64,000 nt of DNA from Aquilaria yunnanensis. Taxonomy: Eukaryota > Streptophyta > Magnoliopsida > Malvales > Thymelaeaceae. Positions 23,719 through 34,929 of this stretch are shown here, one piece after another. The notes under the pieces are model-generated. The model worked only from the letters and a program-made list of their open reading frames with translations. It was not told the origin of the DNA and did not search any database. The first letter of the stretch is position 1. Every line of letters starts with the position of its first letter. The position numbers were made by a program, and so were the translations under genes. The stretch lies in assembly GCA_039654915.1 (NCBI GenBank), contig CM077597.1, forward strand, positions 86,120,001 to 86,184,000, read 5' to 3'.

Positions 23719-25243
23719 TGTAACACCCCCATATCCTACAAGGATGAATTGTGGGAAGCCTTATGTGGATATATAGGCTCCAATTCGATAACATAAGTAC
23801 CTAGCGCTTTGTAACACCCCCATATCCCATATGGGTGAATTGTGGGATGTCTTATGTGCATATATAGGCTCTAATTTCAAAACATAAACACCTAGCGCTT
23901 ATCCTTTTCCTAAGGATAACCCATGTGGTGTGGGCAGGTGTTCCGTTGACCAGTTTTGGACTTGAGTCATTACAGATGGTATCAGAGCCAGGTTTGGTTC
24001 AAAGTATATGGTTGAGTCTGCTGGTATGGGACGAGAGAACCTCCTTATACTGAGAGTCCATTCCTAAGTACCTAGCGCTTATCCTTTTCCATAGGATAGC
24101 CTATGTGGTGTGGGCAGGTGTTTCATTAACCAGTTCTGGACTTGGGTCATTACAGATGGTATCAGAGCTTGTAACGACCCAAGTCCAGAACTGGTCAATG
24201 GAACACCTGCCCACACCACATGGGCTATCCTTTGGAAAAGGATAAGCACTAGGTACTTAGGAATGGACTCTCAGTATAAGGAGGTTCTCCCATCCCATAC
24301 CAGCGACTCAACCATATACTTTGAACCAAACCTGGCTCTGATACCATCTGTAACGACCCAAGTCCTAAACTGGTCAACGGAACACTTGCCCACACCACAT
24401 GGGCTATCCTTAGTAAAAGGATAAGCGCTAAGTGTTTATGTTCTGAAATTGGAGCTATATATGCACATAAGACTTACTACAATTCACCCATGTGGGATAT
24501 GGGAGTGCTACAAACTCCCCCCTTATGTACCCAACGTCCCCGTTGGGGTTAATCGGATTACTTGGTTCCCCAGACCAAGTAACCTCTCTAATCGGACTAC
24601 TTAGCCCCTGACCAAGTAGCCTCTCGAATCCAAGATCAGTTCCGATAAACAATGCATGTGCATACCCACTATGCCACACCATCGTGGTCCCAGGTCGGCT
24701 CTGATACCATCTGTAATGACCCAAGTCCAGAACTAGTCAATGGAACACCTGCCCACACCACAAGAGCTATCCTTTGGAAAAAGATAAGCATTAGGTGCTT
24801 ATGTTCTGGAATTAGAGCCTATATATATCCACATCAGGGTTCCGACAATTCACCCATGTGGGACATGGGGGTGTTAGAAACTCCCCTCCTTATGTACCCA
24901 ACATCCCCGTTGGGGTCAATTGTATTACTTGGTTCCCCGGACCAAGTAACCTCTCTAATCAGACTACTTAGCCCCGGCCAAGTAGCGTCTCGAATCTAGG
25001 ATTAGTCACGGTAGACGATGCATCTGCATACCCACTATGCCACACCATCGCAGTCCCAGGTCGGCTCTGATACCATCTGTAACGACCCAAATCCAGAACC
25101 GGTCAATGAAACACCTGCCCACACTACATGGTCTATCTTTTATGAAAATGATAAGTGCTAGGTGCTTATATTCTAGAATTGGAGCCTATATATTCACATA
25201 AGACTTCCCACAATTTATCCATGTGGGATATGGGGGCGTTACA
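23719..25243. mobile_element. TRIM array arranged head-to-head (palindrome)
   Basis: Plus-strand part: 5'-half LTR 23719-23809, LTR 23810-23974, PBS 23977 and short module, 3'-half LTR 24057-24154. After a 15-bp spacer the order is mirrored on the minus strand: half LTR 24170-24265, short module and PBS to 24348, LTR 24349-24512. Two more minus-strand bodies follow with LTRs 24712-24878 and 25078-25243, each separated by about 199 bp holding PPT and PBS. The 345-bp and 343-bp arms around 24155-24169 form a near-perfect inverted repeat. No direct TSD is found: the flanks are 'tgaag' on the left and 'cttcc' on the right. No protein is encoded. Confidence 0.85.
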
Positions 25244-26040
25244 CTTCCTATCATGGCCAATTAATTTTCTGGTTCAGTTCTAGGGACAATTTCCATCACC
25301 AACACCGGTTGTGAGGATTGATTTTTCTTGCTTGAACTTTCTTTAAATTTAAGTATTTACTTTTTTATTGTTTAGATTTATTGTAATTAATTTTCCTGTT
25401 CTCGCTTATTGGACTGGTTATGCGATTATAAATTTGCTTGATTTTCTTTCAACCACTTAGGTGAAGAATTCAATTAGAAGCAAGTGAATTGATTGGAGAT
25501 TACTTTTATTTCTGGTTAATTCATACGGAGAAGTAAAACATGTTAAATTGTTCAAGCTTTAGGATTATTGCCTGGAATAAACTTTTGTTCATTGATCTTA
25601 ATGCTGATTTTGAGATAATTAGAAATTGCTTTTCAATATTTGGTTACTCAAAATTAAGAAATTAATCTGATGCTTTTTCTGGTTAATTTTACTTCTGAAT
25701 TCTTAGGGTTCCTTTTAGCTTTAAAGAGAGTCCTGTTTATTTACTTGGATTGAATCAATATTTTCTTTCGATGATCAACTGCATGATTGGAATGGATAAT
25801 CAACCTTGAACTGAGCATTTTTAATATTAGTTAATTTCATTTTAATTCTACCATTAATTTATTTCAGCATTCGTTTCAAGAAAACCCCCCGATCTTTTAT
25901 TTCAGTTTCCTAACAGGAAGCTTTTGGTTAAAGAAATTTCTCTTGGAATTTGACCTGGTTTTCACTTCTAGACTATAAATTTATTTATTTTGAGTTGTTA
26001 GGAATACCAGAATTATTTTCTACGGTTTTGACGATCGACC
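25244..26040. other. Unclassified non-coding sequence
   Basis: About 800 bp of more balanced composition than its neighbours, with T-rich and splice-like phrases ('ttcttagggttcc', 'tttcagcattcg') but no open frame over 60 codons, no PBS or PPT and no LTR boundary. It could be leader or UTR sequence of an old element, or a host intron; I cannot tell. Confidence 0.45.
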
Positions 26041-26830
26041 AATGGTAAATAAAATAAAATTTAAGGATAAAAGGGTCATCCAAGATTTTTTATGTATTCA
26101 TACTTCTTATGAGTTTTGTCAAATTTAAATTATTGATTCAAATAGATATAATTATGAGGTTTTTAAAAATTTTAAGCTCCAATTAAAATACTTCATTCAA
26201 GTTTAAGAGTACAAAAAATTGATAAAATACTATGTTATTTTTGAAACTTTGAATTAAATATTCAAATGGACATAATTAAGAGGTTTTCAAAACTTTGAAG
26301 TTCAAATTAAAATATTTCATCCAAGTTTAAGAGTACAAAAAATTGATCAAATTTTATGTTTAAGGTCATGCCCCAAAATGTATATATATAATTTAATTAA
26401 GGACATATTTGTTACAAAAATTTAAATTATTATGCCTATTTAAGTTTTTTTATTCAATTAAAAGATTTGGCTACTCAGTTGAAATTTTAATTTTTATAAA
26501 TTATTTACTTGAGGTATTATTTGATAGTAATATAGAATCAAGGGTAACATGTTTATAGCAAAAAAAAATTTAATGAAAATTTAAGAGTTTTAGGCAAGAT
26601 TATCACAAAAAAATAATTGTATATAATGTGTAATTCTGTAATATAAAATTAAGGGTGGGCAGGTTTGTGACAAAAAAATAAAACTTAGTAGCAACTTAGG
26701 GGTTTCTTTTAGTATTCTAACGCTAATACAACTCTACTTAAATAGATAATAACCAAATCGGGTTTCATTAAAAGAAAAAAATCACATGAATTAAATACTA
26801 CATTTTTTTCCCACAAGTAGTACAATTCTA
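26041..26830 (+). repeat. AT-rich repeat family, unit A
   Basis: Related to units at 29268 and 29868: shared 'aaataaaataaaa.tta.gga.aaaa', 'attatgaggttttt', 'tccaattaaaatacttcat', 'gtacaaaaaattgat' and 'catgccccaaaat' phrases. The section 26110-26360 contains an internal duplication of about 150 bp. The right part (26700-26790) has an inverted relative at about 8450-8530. It does not code for protein. Confidence 0.75.
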
Positions 26831-28058
26831 ATTATTTTGTCCAAAATAAATTATTTCAATAATGATTTTAATTTTTTTTAGTTTAGATATATTTCTCATT
26901 AATTTTTCTATCTCCTATGTAGTAGTTTTTTTATTATAATATTTTATCATAACTACCCTCATTTGCATCATTCATTATAATAAATAACTCATTGTTTTAG
27001 ATTTCTGTTTAATATAAATAATAACAACAACAACAATAATAATAATATAATATAGAATATGTTATAGGTAATATTCGTTATAAAAAATGGATAGAAGTTT
27101 TTTTATTTGTGTTTGTAGTATACTTATACAATTACTTCTTGGTATTTTTAAAATCTAATCAAAGATGTCAAAATTTCCTTTTATTAGTGTAAAATTTAAA
27201 AATGGCATTCAGTCTATTAAGAAAAGGTCTTGATTTAATATCTTCATAGTATTATGTATTTATAAATTTTATTCAAAGTTAAGTTAGTAAATTTTATCTT
27301 AAGTTCTATGCTTTAGATTCAAAAAGCTAATTATTAAAATGGAGATTCTATATATATTACTTGGATCAAACAATTAAATAGATTTATCATTAATATGTTA
27401 TCATAACTTTAACTTTTTAAAGAGACATAAGCTAAATTTTTAATAAATATTTTGTATGCTATATTCAAAATTAAAAAGGACATAATATAAGTGGGCCATT
27501 CAACAAAAAAACTCAAGTAAAAATAAATTTATTTTAAGAAGTGTGAGAAAAATATGGGTCATGATGCTAAAGTATAAACTTAGTAAGTAAACACTTACCC
27601 TATAAGATCACTTATACTTACATCACTGAAGTTTGGAAACATAGTCATACCCATTGTTCTTATAATATAATTAGTCAATCATAGGAAAATAAACTCATTA
27701 AACTATAATAGAATCTTAGTACCTTAAAGAAAAATTAAAAACTTATAATTTGAGGTTTATTCATTTTATATATCCTTGCACTTTTTATTACATATAGATA
27801 TATATGGATATTAAGTTGCACTTTTAAGTTCTGATGAATACATTCCAAGTTTAAAAAGTAAATAAATTTATAAACACTATGTTTTTAGACATGTTTAAGC
27901 TCATATAAATCAAATACATGTCTGTTAAGAAATTTTAAATTTAGCGGTGTTTTCAGTTTTTTGCCATAAAAAACTTATCGAAAACATAGAAAACAATCAG
28001 TAATTCTTTTTTCTATTTTTTCTTTTCAAATACTAATCTTATTTCCCTAATATGAAGC
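26831..28058. other. AT-rich intergenic sequence
   Basis: No gene supported on either strand. A mixed (AAC)n/(AAT)n tract lies at 27015-27050. Otherwise it is featureless A/T-rich DNA up to the TSD CTAAG (28059-28063). Confidence 0.6.
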
Positions 28059-28063
28059 CTAAG

Positions 28064-29158
28064 TGTAATGACCCAAGTCCAAAATCGGTCAATGGAACAC
28101 TTGCCTACACCACATGGGCTATCCTTTAGAAAAAAATAAGTACTAGGTGTTGATGTTTTGGAATTGGAGCCTATATATGCACATAAGGTTTCCCACAGTT
28201 CACCCAAGTGAGTTATGGGGGTGTTACAAACTCCCCCCTTATGTACCCAACGTCTTCATTGGGGTCAGTGAGATTACTTGGCTCCCTAGACCAAGTAACC
28301 TCTCTAATTGGACTACTTAGCTCCTAGCCAAGTAGCCTCTCAAATCCAGGATCAATCCCGGCAGACGATGCATGTGCGCAACCCCTATGCCACACCATCT
28401 TAGTCCTGGGTCAGCTCTAATACCATCTGTAATAACCCAAGTCCAAAACCGGTCAATTGAACACCTACCTACACCACATGAGCTATCCTTTGGAAAAGGA
28501 TAAGCGCTAGGTGCTTATGTTCTAAAATTGGAGCCTATATATCCACATAAGGCTTCCCACAATTCACCCATGTGGGATATGGGGGTGTTACAAACTCCCC
28601 CGCTTATGTACCCAACGTGCTCATTGGGGTCAGTCAACCAAGTAACCTCTTTAATCAGACTACTTAGCCCCCGCCCAAGTAGCTTTTCAAATCCAAGATT
28701 AGTCCTGATAGACGATGCATGTGTACACCCACCATGCTACACCATCATGGTCCCAGGTCGGCTGTGATACCATCTATAACGACCCAAGTCCAGAATCGGT
28801 CAACGGAACGCCTGCCTACACCACATGAGCTATTCTTTGGAAAAGGATAAGCACTAGGTGCTTATGTTCTGGAATTGGAGTCTATATGTCCACATAAGGC
28901 TTCCCACAATTCACCCATATGAGATATGGGGGTGTGAGCAGGTGTTCAATTGACTGGTTCTAAAATTGGGTCATTACAGATGGTATCAGAGCCAAATTTG
29001 CTTCAAAGTATATGGTTGTGTCCACTGGTATGGGATGGGGAAACTTTCTTATACTGAGAACCCATTCCTAAGTACTTAGCACTTATCCTTTTCTAAAGGA
29101 TAGCCTATGTGGTGTGGTCAGGTGTTCCGTTTATCAGTTCTGGACTTGGGTCGTTACA
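28064..29158. mobile_element. TRIM array with internal inversion, TSD CTAAG
   Basis: Minus-strand LTRs at 28064-28228, 28428-28592 and 28775-about 28935 (truncated), separated by PPT-internal-PBS bodies of about 199 and 182 bp. At about 28931-28936 the array switches to plus strand within the shared word GGTGTG: the last part of an LTR (to 28978), PBS at 28981, the short module, and a 3'-half LTR ending at 29158. The outer ends carry the same 5-bp flank CTAAG (28059-28063 and 29159-29163), so the whole composite occupies one insertion site. No protein is encoded. Confidence 0.87.
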
Positions 29159-29267
29159 CTAAGGGCTTGTCATCACTTTGTTCTATTTTTGTTTTTTCTT
29201 CCTTTCCATAATTTCAGTTTTTTTAAATCTAATAAATAGGTAATGAAAAATTTGAGTATCATTAAAA

Positions 29268-29867
29268 TGGGAAATAAAATAAAACTTAAGGATAAAAAGG
29301 TTGTCCAACATTTTTTACATATTCATGCTTTTTATCATTGATTCAAATAGTTATAATTATGAGGTTTTTGAGACTTTTAAATTCCAATTAAAATACTTCA
29401 ATCAAGTTTAAGGGTACAAAAAATTGATAATTTATGCTCAAGGACATGTCCCAAAAATATACAATTTAATTAAGAACATATTTGTTACAAAATTTTAACT
29501 TATTTTGGCTATTTAAGATTTTTTTCACCATTAAAATTTATACTTAATATATAAATTTAAGCAAATGCACTAAAGCTAAAAAAGGACATGTAGATTCCTA
29601 TTTTTTGTTTCTTAGAAAGTAAACATGGGAGTTATATTTTTTTTTATTTCTCTTTTAGATTCTCATTGCTAATTATACCTCTAATAAATATATAACACCA
29701 AATTAATTTGGGTCTCATGAAAAAAATAAAACACCACATAAGTTAAAGGTATAAAAATTGATAAAAATGTTGTCACTTTCATACTATTTCTAATACTAAT
29801 AATAGAACACTACGTTGCATCAAAGTATAATCTTTATAATGAAATTAAAAAAATCTATTTTTAAAAG
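29268..29867 (+). repeat. AT-rich repeat family, unit B
   Basis: A 600-bp unit followed directly by unit C (29868). It starts 'gggaaataaaataaaa', contains 'ggacatgtcccaaaa' and 'gctaattatacctctaataa', and ends near 'aaatctatttttaaaagag'. It carries the uninterrupted version of the site where the solo LTR at 30299 is inserted into unit C. Confidence 0.8.
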
Positions 29868-30298
29868 AGGGAAATAAAATAAAAATTAGGGACAAAAAGT
29901 TCCACCATTTGGCATATTCATACCTTTTATGAGTTTTATCAAATTTAAATATTCAAATAGACATAATTAAGAGGTTTTTGAAACTTTGAAGTTCCAATTA
30001 AAATAATTCATTCAAGTTTAAGCATACAAAAAATTGATAAAATTTTCTATTTAAGGTAATGCCCCAAAATATATATATATATATGTAATTTAATTAAGGA
30101 CATATTTGTTAGAAAAGTTTAAATTATTATGGCAATTTAAGATTTTTTTGCCATCAAAAGTTATACTTAACATATAACTTTAAGTAATTATATTAAAGCT
30201 AAGAAAAGACATATGGATTCCTCTTTTTTGTTTTTTAAAAACTACACATATGAGACTTCTATTTTTCTCTCTTTTCCTTTTAGATTCTTAGTGCTAAT
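29868..30298 (+). repeat. AT-rich repeat family, unit C, left part
   Basis: Tandem neighbour of unit B with the same order of phrases. It is interrupted after 'tcttagtgctaat' by the solo Tekay LTR. The last five bases, CTAAT (30294-30298), are the left TSD. Confidence 0.8.
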
Positions 30299-33200
30299 TG
30301 TGACGCCCCCAATTTTATAAATCTTAATTTAGAAAAATATCAAAATTGCCCAGATTTATTAATAATAAAATAAAATAATTTAAGAAATATGAGGTAAAAT
30401 ATTTCTTTTTTTTTAAATTATATTCTAAACAATGAGAGTATTAAACGAAATCAGAGTAGTTAAGTGACAATCCCAGGAAAACTAATATGCGGATAAGGTG
30501 CCAATTTAAACAAACCATATGTTTCTTTAGAAATCAAATAACACAAAGTTAAAACCCAGTCCCAGCCAGTTCTACTTTCGAGGGGCTACAGCGCACTCTC
30601 ACTCAGTCTGCTCCACACCTTGAACCTCGTTATATGGTTCAGTGTACTCTGTTTCCTCATAGTACTCACCTAGAAAAACATGTTAAGAGGAGGGATGAGC
30701 ACAACTTGCTCAGTAAGAGGGAAGTATCAGGCCCATCACGTGGGTCCTAATATTCCGTAACAAATAACAACGAATAATAAACTTTAAGCTGTAGCAATTT
30801 ACTTAAAGAACAATTCCATACAACATCATAACAACAAAATCAAAATCCTACTAGCATGCTTGAACTACCATGCATATGCATAATTCTTTTTACCGAATAA
30901 ATAATACCTTCTTGATCGATCACTTAATCCAATACTTAATTGCCGTCGGACGAACCTAGGGTGGTGAGTGTGTACATCACCCACTCTCGGGATAACTCTT
31001 AGACAGTGCCACTAGGGATGCCACCAAGCCAGAGCCTCTCGGGATACCTACGCCGAGGTAGAGCCTCTCGTGATAACAGCCATAAGCATGGTCCCTCGCC
31101 AGCTATGGTCTGACAGCGCACAAATCATATCTCCATACTCCGTGTCAATATCGGGTCATGACTAGGGACGGTCCGCCGCCACCCTAACATGCCTCTCGGG
31201 TTCGAATCGTCCGTTCCGAACCTCTCGTCTAAATTTACGGCTTGTTAGGTCATGTAGATATGGTTCGTCACCAACCTTGCATGCCTCGTATTTTATCTTA
31301 CTCTTTAAATCTTTTACTTAATGCAATCTTGTGTATGACAAACATCAATCATATGCAACAACCAATTGATGCATGACTGTAGCTCATTTTATTTTAGCTC
31401 TTTTTAGTATAATGCCATGATTCTAGTGCATCATATTTCTTTTATCATGTTATCTTAGTTTAGTGTTACATGATGTCATGACAATCAATGATATCTTTTA
31501 AGTGTATTTGTGATAAATGTTCATCTCATTTCTCGTGAATTCTTTCTAAATTGGTCATTTAGTATTTATGCTCCTAATCATTTATCTATCAGCTTATAAT
31601 AATTTATTACGGCCCTAACATGCCACTAACGGTTCCTTCCAATCTTATCATGTTGCTAATGAGCTTGTCGGCCCTAAACATGGTACTAGCGGTGTTTGTC
31701 TCATCGGCCCTAAACATGCTACTAGCGGTGTTTATTTAGGCGGTCCTAACATATTTCTAATTTAATTCTTGTTATAAGCGGTCCTAATATGATACTAGCA
31801 CCAAACATACATCATACATCACATCATTACAACCATACAACCAACCAACCAAAATTACATCTCAATGGAAGAGAAATAAAATAAAATAAAATAAAATTCT
31901 AGAGAACTAATTAATTACCCTACCCATGTTGCCCACGCATTTAAATATTTTATTTAGCCCAATTGTTTACTTAAAATTTATTATTCGGGTTTATGCTTAT
32001 TTTGGGCCTAAGAGGGCCCACGAGAACTAACCCGCTCTTCCCCCTTACCTAGTTCGGAATAATACAGCGAAAGATGGAGATTTCCTATGACGGTCCTACA
32101 AAATGTTAGTAAGGTAGAAAATTAGAAAAATATACTAGAAATTGGAAATTTCCTAAATGGTACTTGGAAGTATCATGTTCTTGGAATCTAGGCCGAAATT
32201 TTACCTAGTGGGCAAAAAGGGTCTCGGGGTGTCTCCGGTGGCCTTGTGCCTATTCAGGATCGTGTTAGGAGCCTTCTTGATATTGATCCTAAAAATTACA
32301 GCAGCCATACACTAACTTATAAGCTTATTTAATGGCTGTAAAAACTGATCTTGGAAGGAAAAATTTTATTTCGGTTACCGATGTGTTTTCGGGATCTCTG
32401 ACGCTCCGGGAGTCCAAAGAAATACCAAACCTTCAAGTAAGGATTTTCTAACCTTTTGTAACAACATGGACAGCAAGGAAAAAGAATTATTAGGGCTGTA
32501 ATATTCGAAATTGGCAGCCAAGATAATTTTTAAAAGAGGCTACGGTGGCTTACCGGGCTTAGAATCAAGTATGGACAAGATTGCACTGGAAACGAGTGGA
32601 AAAACCCAAAACTTGGATTAATGGTAATCTACCAAGAATTTACAGCAACAATATAAGGTATTTAGGTGCTGGAAGAAAAGAAAAAAAAATTAAAAGAGTA
32701 ATACCGAAGAACTTTTGCTCACACGAAGCAAATCGGGATCGTCGATACTCGTAGGATTGGTTTTGGTGTCCGGATGGGGTTTCCCTTCAACTTAAAGAAT
32801 CTAGGAAAAAAATACAGAATTAAATTAATATTCTAATACTTTGGAAGAGCCAAGAATAAAAGCTTAGATGGCTAAACTTACACAGTTTGATGAAGCACTA
32901 AGTGGAGGTAAACAACCGGCGTGAAAGGATGAAGAATTGTGGACGATCTTCAGAAAATCCAATTTTATGGCTTAGGCGGCTGTTGATGGGGAAGAAGAAG
33001 AAGCCGAAATGTTGAACAGGGAAAGGTTCTGTGGGGCGAATTAAGCTCCATGCCAATTAGAAGCGTAGGGTAAAATAAATAATAATATAATAATATGGTA
33101 ATTAATTAGGATAACTAGATTAGCAAGTTTTTGTTTTTGTTTTTTGTTTTTATCTAAAGTTTCAAAAAATCCTGTAGGCGCTTTGCGGCTGGAAAGTTTT

Positions 33201-33620
33201 AGAAGAAAGAAATTAGGGTTAGGAAAAAAAAAATTAATAAAAATAATCCTATGTAGCGGTAGCACGAACCGGGTTTAAACCCCACACGCGCGTTGGTTAA
33301 ATTTTAGGAAACCTAAGCAAACGAATTCAGAATTAAGTGAGGTAAATTTCTCTTGACTCATTTTTTCGAGAAGAATCCAATGGTGCTCCCAGATTTTCCA
33401 TCCGATGCTCAGTTGTAAATGACAAAAATGCCCCTAGCCTAAAGAAAATGACTTTGAGCTTCCGGTTTGGAATTTGACTTAATAACCACTAAAGGAATCA
33501 TCTAAGAATCAAGATTCTTAATTTTAGATTTTATTATTATTAATATTTTATTATTTAATTTAATTAATTAATTAGGATAATTTGGTGATTTTATTTTACT
33601 TAATTTCTAGGGTTATTACA
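30299..33620 (-). repeat. Solo Tekay LTR
   Basis: 3322 bp, TGTGACGCCCCC at the left and GGGTTATTACA at the right on the plus strand, flanked by exact TSD CTAAT (30294-30298, 33621-33625). It aligns throughout with the LTRs of the 9141-20903 element in the same orientation, including two copies of the 36-bp internal unit near 31675-31740. No internal region is present, so it is the product of LTR-LTR recombination. Confidence 0.94.
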
Positions 33621-33830
33621 CTAATTATACCTCTAATAAATATACAACATCAAATTAATTTGGGACTCATTAAAACAAAAAATAAAATGCCCATAGGTTA
33701 AGAGTATAAAAATAGATAAAAATTTTGTCACTTTCATAATTTTTCTAATATTGATAATAGAATACTACATTGCATGAAAGTATAGTCTTTATAATAAAAT
33801 TAAAATGATTATAAATTTTGATTAGTTAAT
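33621..33830 (+). repeat. AT-rich repeat family, unit C, right part
   Basis: Resumes unit C after the solo LTR: 'ctaattatacctctaataaa', 'tgtcactttcata', 'atagaatactacattgcat' match 29670-29840 of unit B in order. Confidence 0.8.
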
Positions 33831-34924
33831 GTGCATGTAAAATAAAAACCTTAATTCTTTACTTTCTTTGTGGGAAAATTAGTAGTTTGACAGAATAAAA
33901 ACTTTATACTCTCTCAATATATGTCATAAGAATTTATTTATTTATTTCTAGGTAGATAGTAGTGTTAGCATGAAAAATATTTATAATTAAGCAAGAAAAG
34001 CCTTAACTATGCTCTGAATGTATGTCAAATAATTCTTGGTATATAAAACTAACTTGTAAGAAGAGAACCAAAGTGTAGAACAACAAACCAAAAAAGCTTG
34101 AACCTAACCATTAAGATGAAGATCTAATTTATTTAGCATTAATTCAAATTAATCCAAAATTTCTTTTTGGCTTTGTTTTTCTAAAATTTATTTTATTTTT
34201 TAATTAATTTTTTGGTTGAATAATTAAAAATTTATATCAATTACTATAAAAATTTTATTTAATAAATTATTATAGATATATATAATTATTTCTCAAATGA
34301 TATTAGTTTTAGAAGAAAATTATCATAAAAATAAAAAAAACTTATTTTGGATAATTAACTTCAAACAATTGTCTATTTTTTTTTCCAAATATATGATTTA
34401 AACCCCAAATCTTCACGTTAGAGCATTCATGAATTTCTATAACTCTCTAATAAGTAAGCCAAGTCAACCACATAGCTTTAATTTTATTTGACAGTTTGGG
34501 GCCTCAATTGGTATAGATAAAGCTGAGGGTTTAAATTCTTATAAGGCCTCGTAATGTAAAAAGATTGTTATTAAAAAATTTATTTTTTTCTATGTAAATA
34601 GAACTAAAAATTTAATACATTGTTATTATTTTTTTAATGTATAAACAAATATTGATTAAATTTTGTAAGTTTTAAGTATTATTATACCCTTTTTGTGAAA
34701 AGTCCATTTCAACATTTTAGGTTTTTTACTTAAAATTATTTATTTTAATAGTTTTTAGAAAAAAATTAAAAATTACATTTAAAAAATATAAAATTTTACT
34801 TTTTAAATAAATTTTTTAAAAAATTTTTTAGCAAATGTTAATATAAAAAAATTTAAGTTAAACTTAAGTAAAAAAACTATAATGGTGCAAAGAACTTGCG
34901 ATGAAGATAGTAGTTTGAATGGCA
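33831..34924. other. AT-rich intergenic sequence
   Basis: No gene or RNA supported on either strand. Homopolymer-rich A/T sequence up to the TSD AGTGA (34925-34929) of the Tekay cluster. Confidence 0.6.
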
Positions 34925-34929
34925 AGTGA

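Noticed and set aside
24185..24420. tRNA gene suggested by GGCTCTGATACCA words
   Set aside because: These are the reverse of the retrotransposon PBS. No tRNA arms or anticodon loop surround them.
25244..26040. Host gene UTR or intron
   Set aside because: Composition and splice-like words hint at it, but no exon, frame or partner splice site can be supported.
20955..29158. CRISPR-like or satellite array
   Set aside because: The spaced repeats are LTR units with PBS, PPT and TSDs; spacers are shared, not unique. The sequence is plant nuclear DNA.
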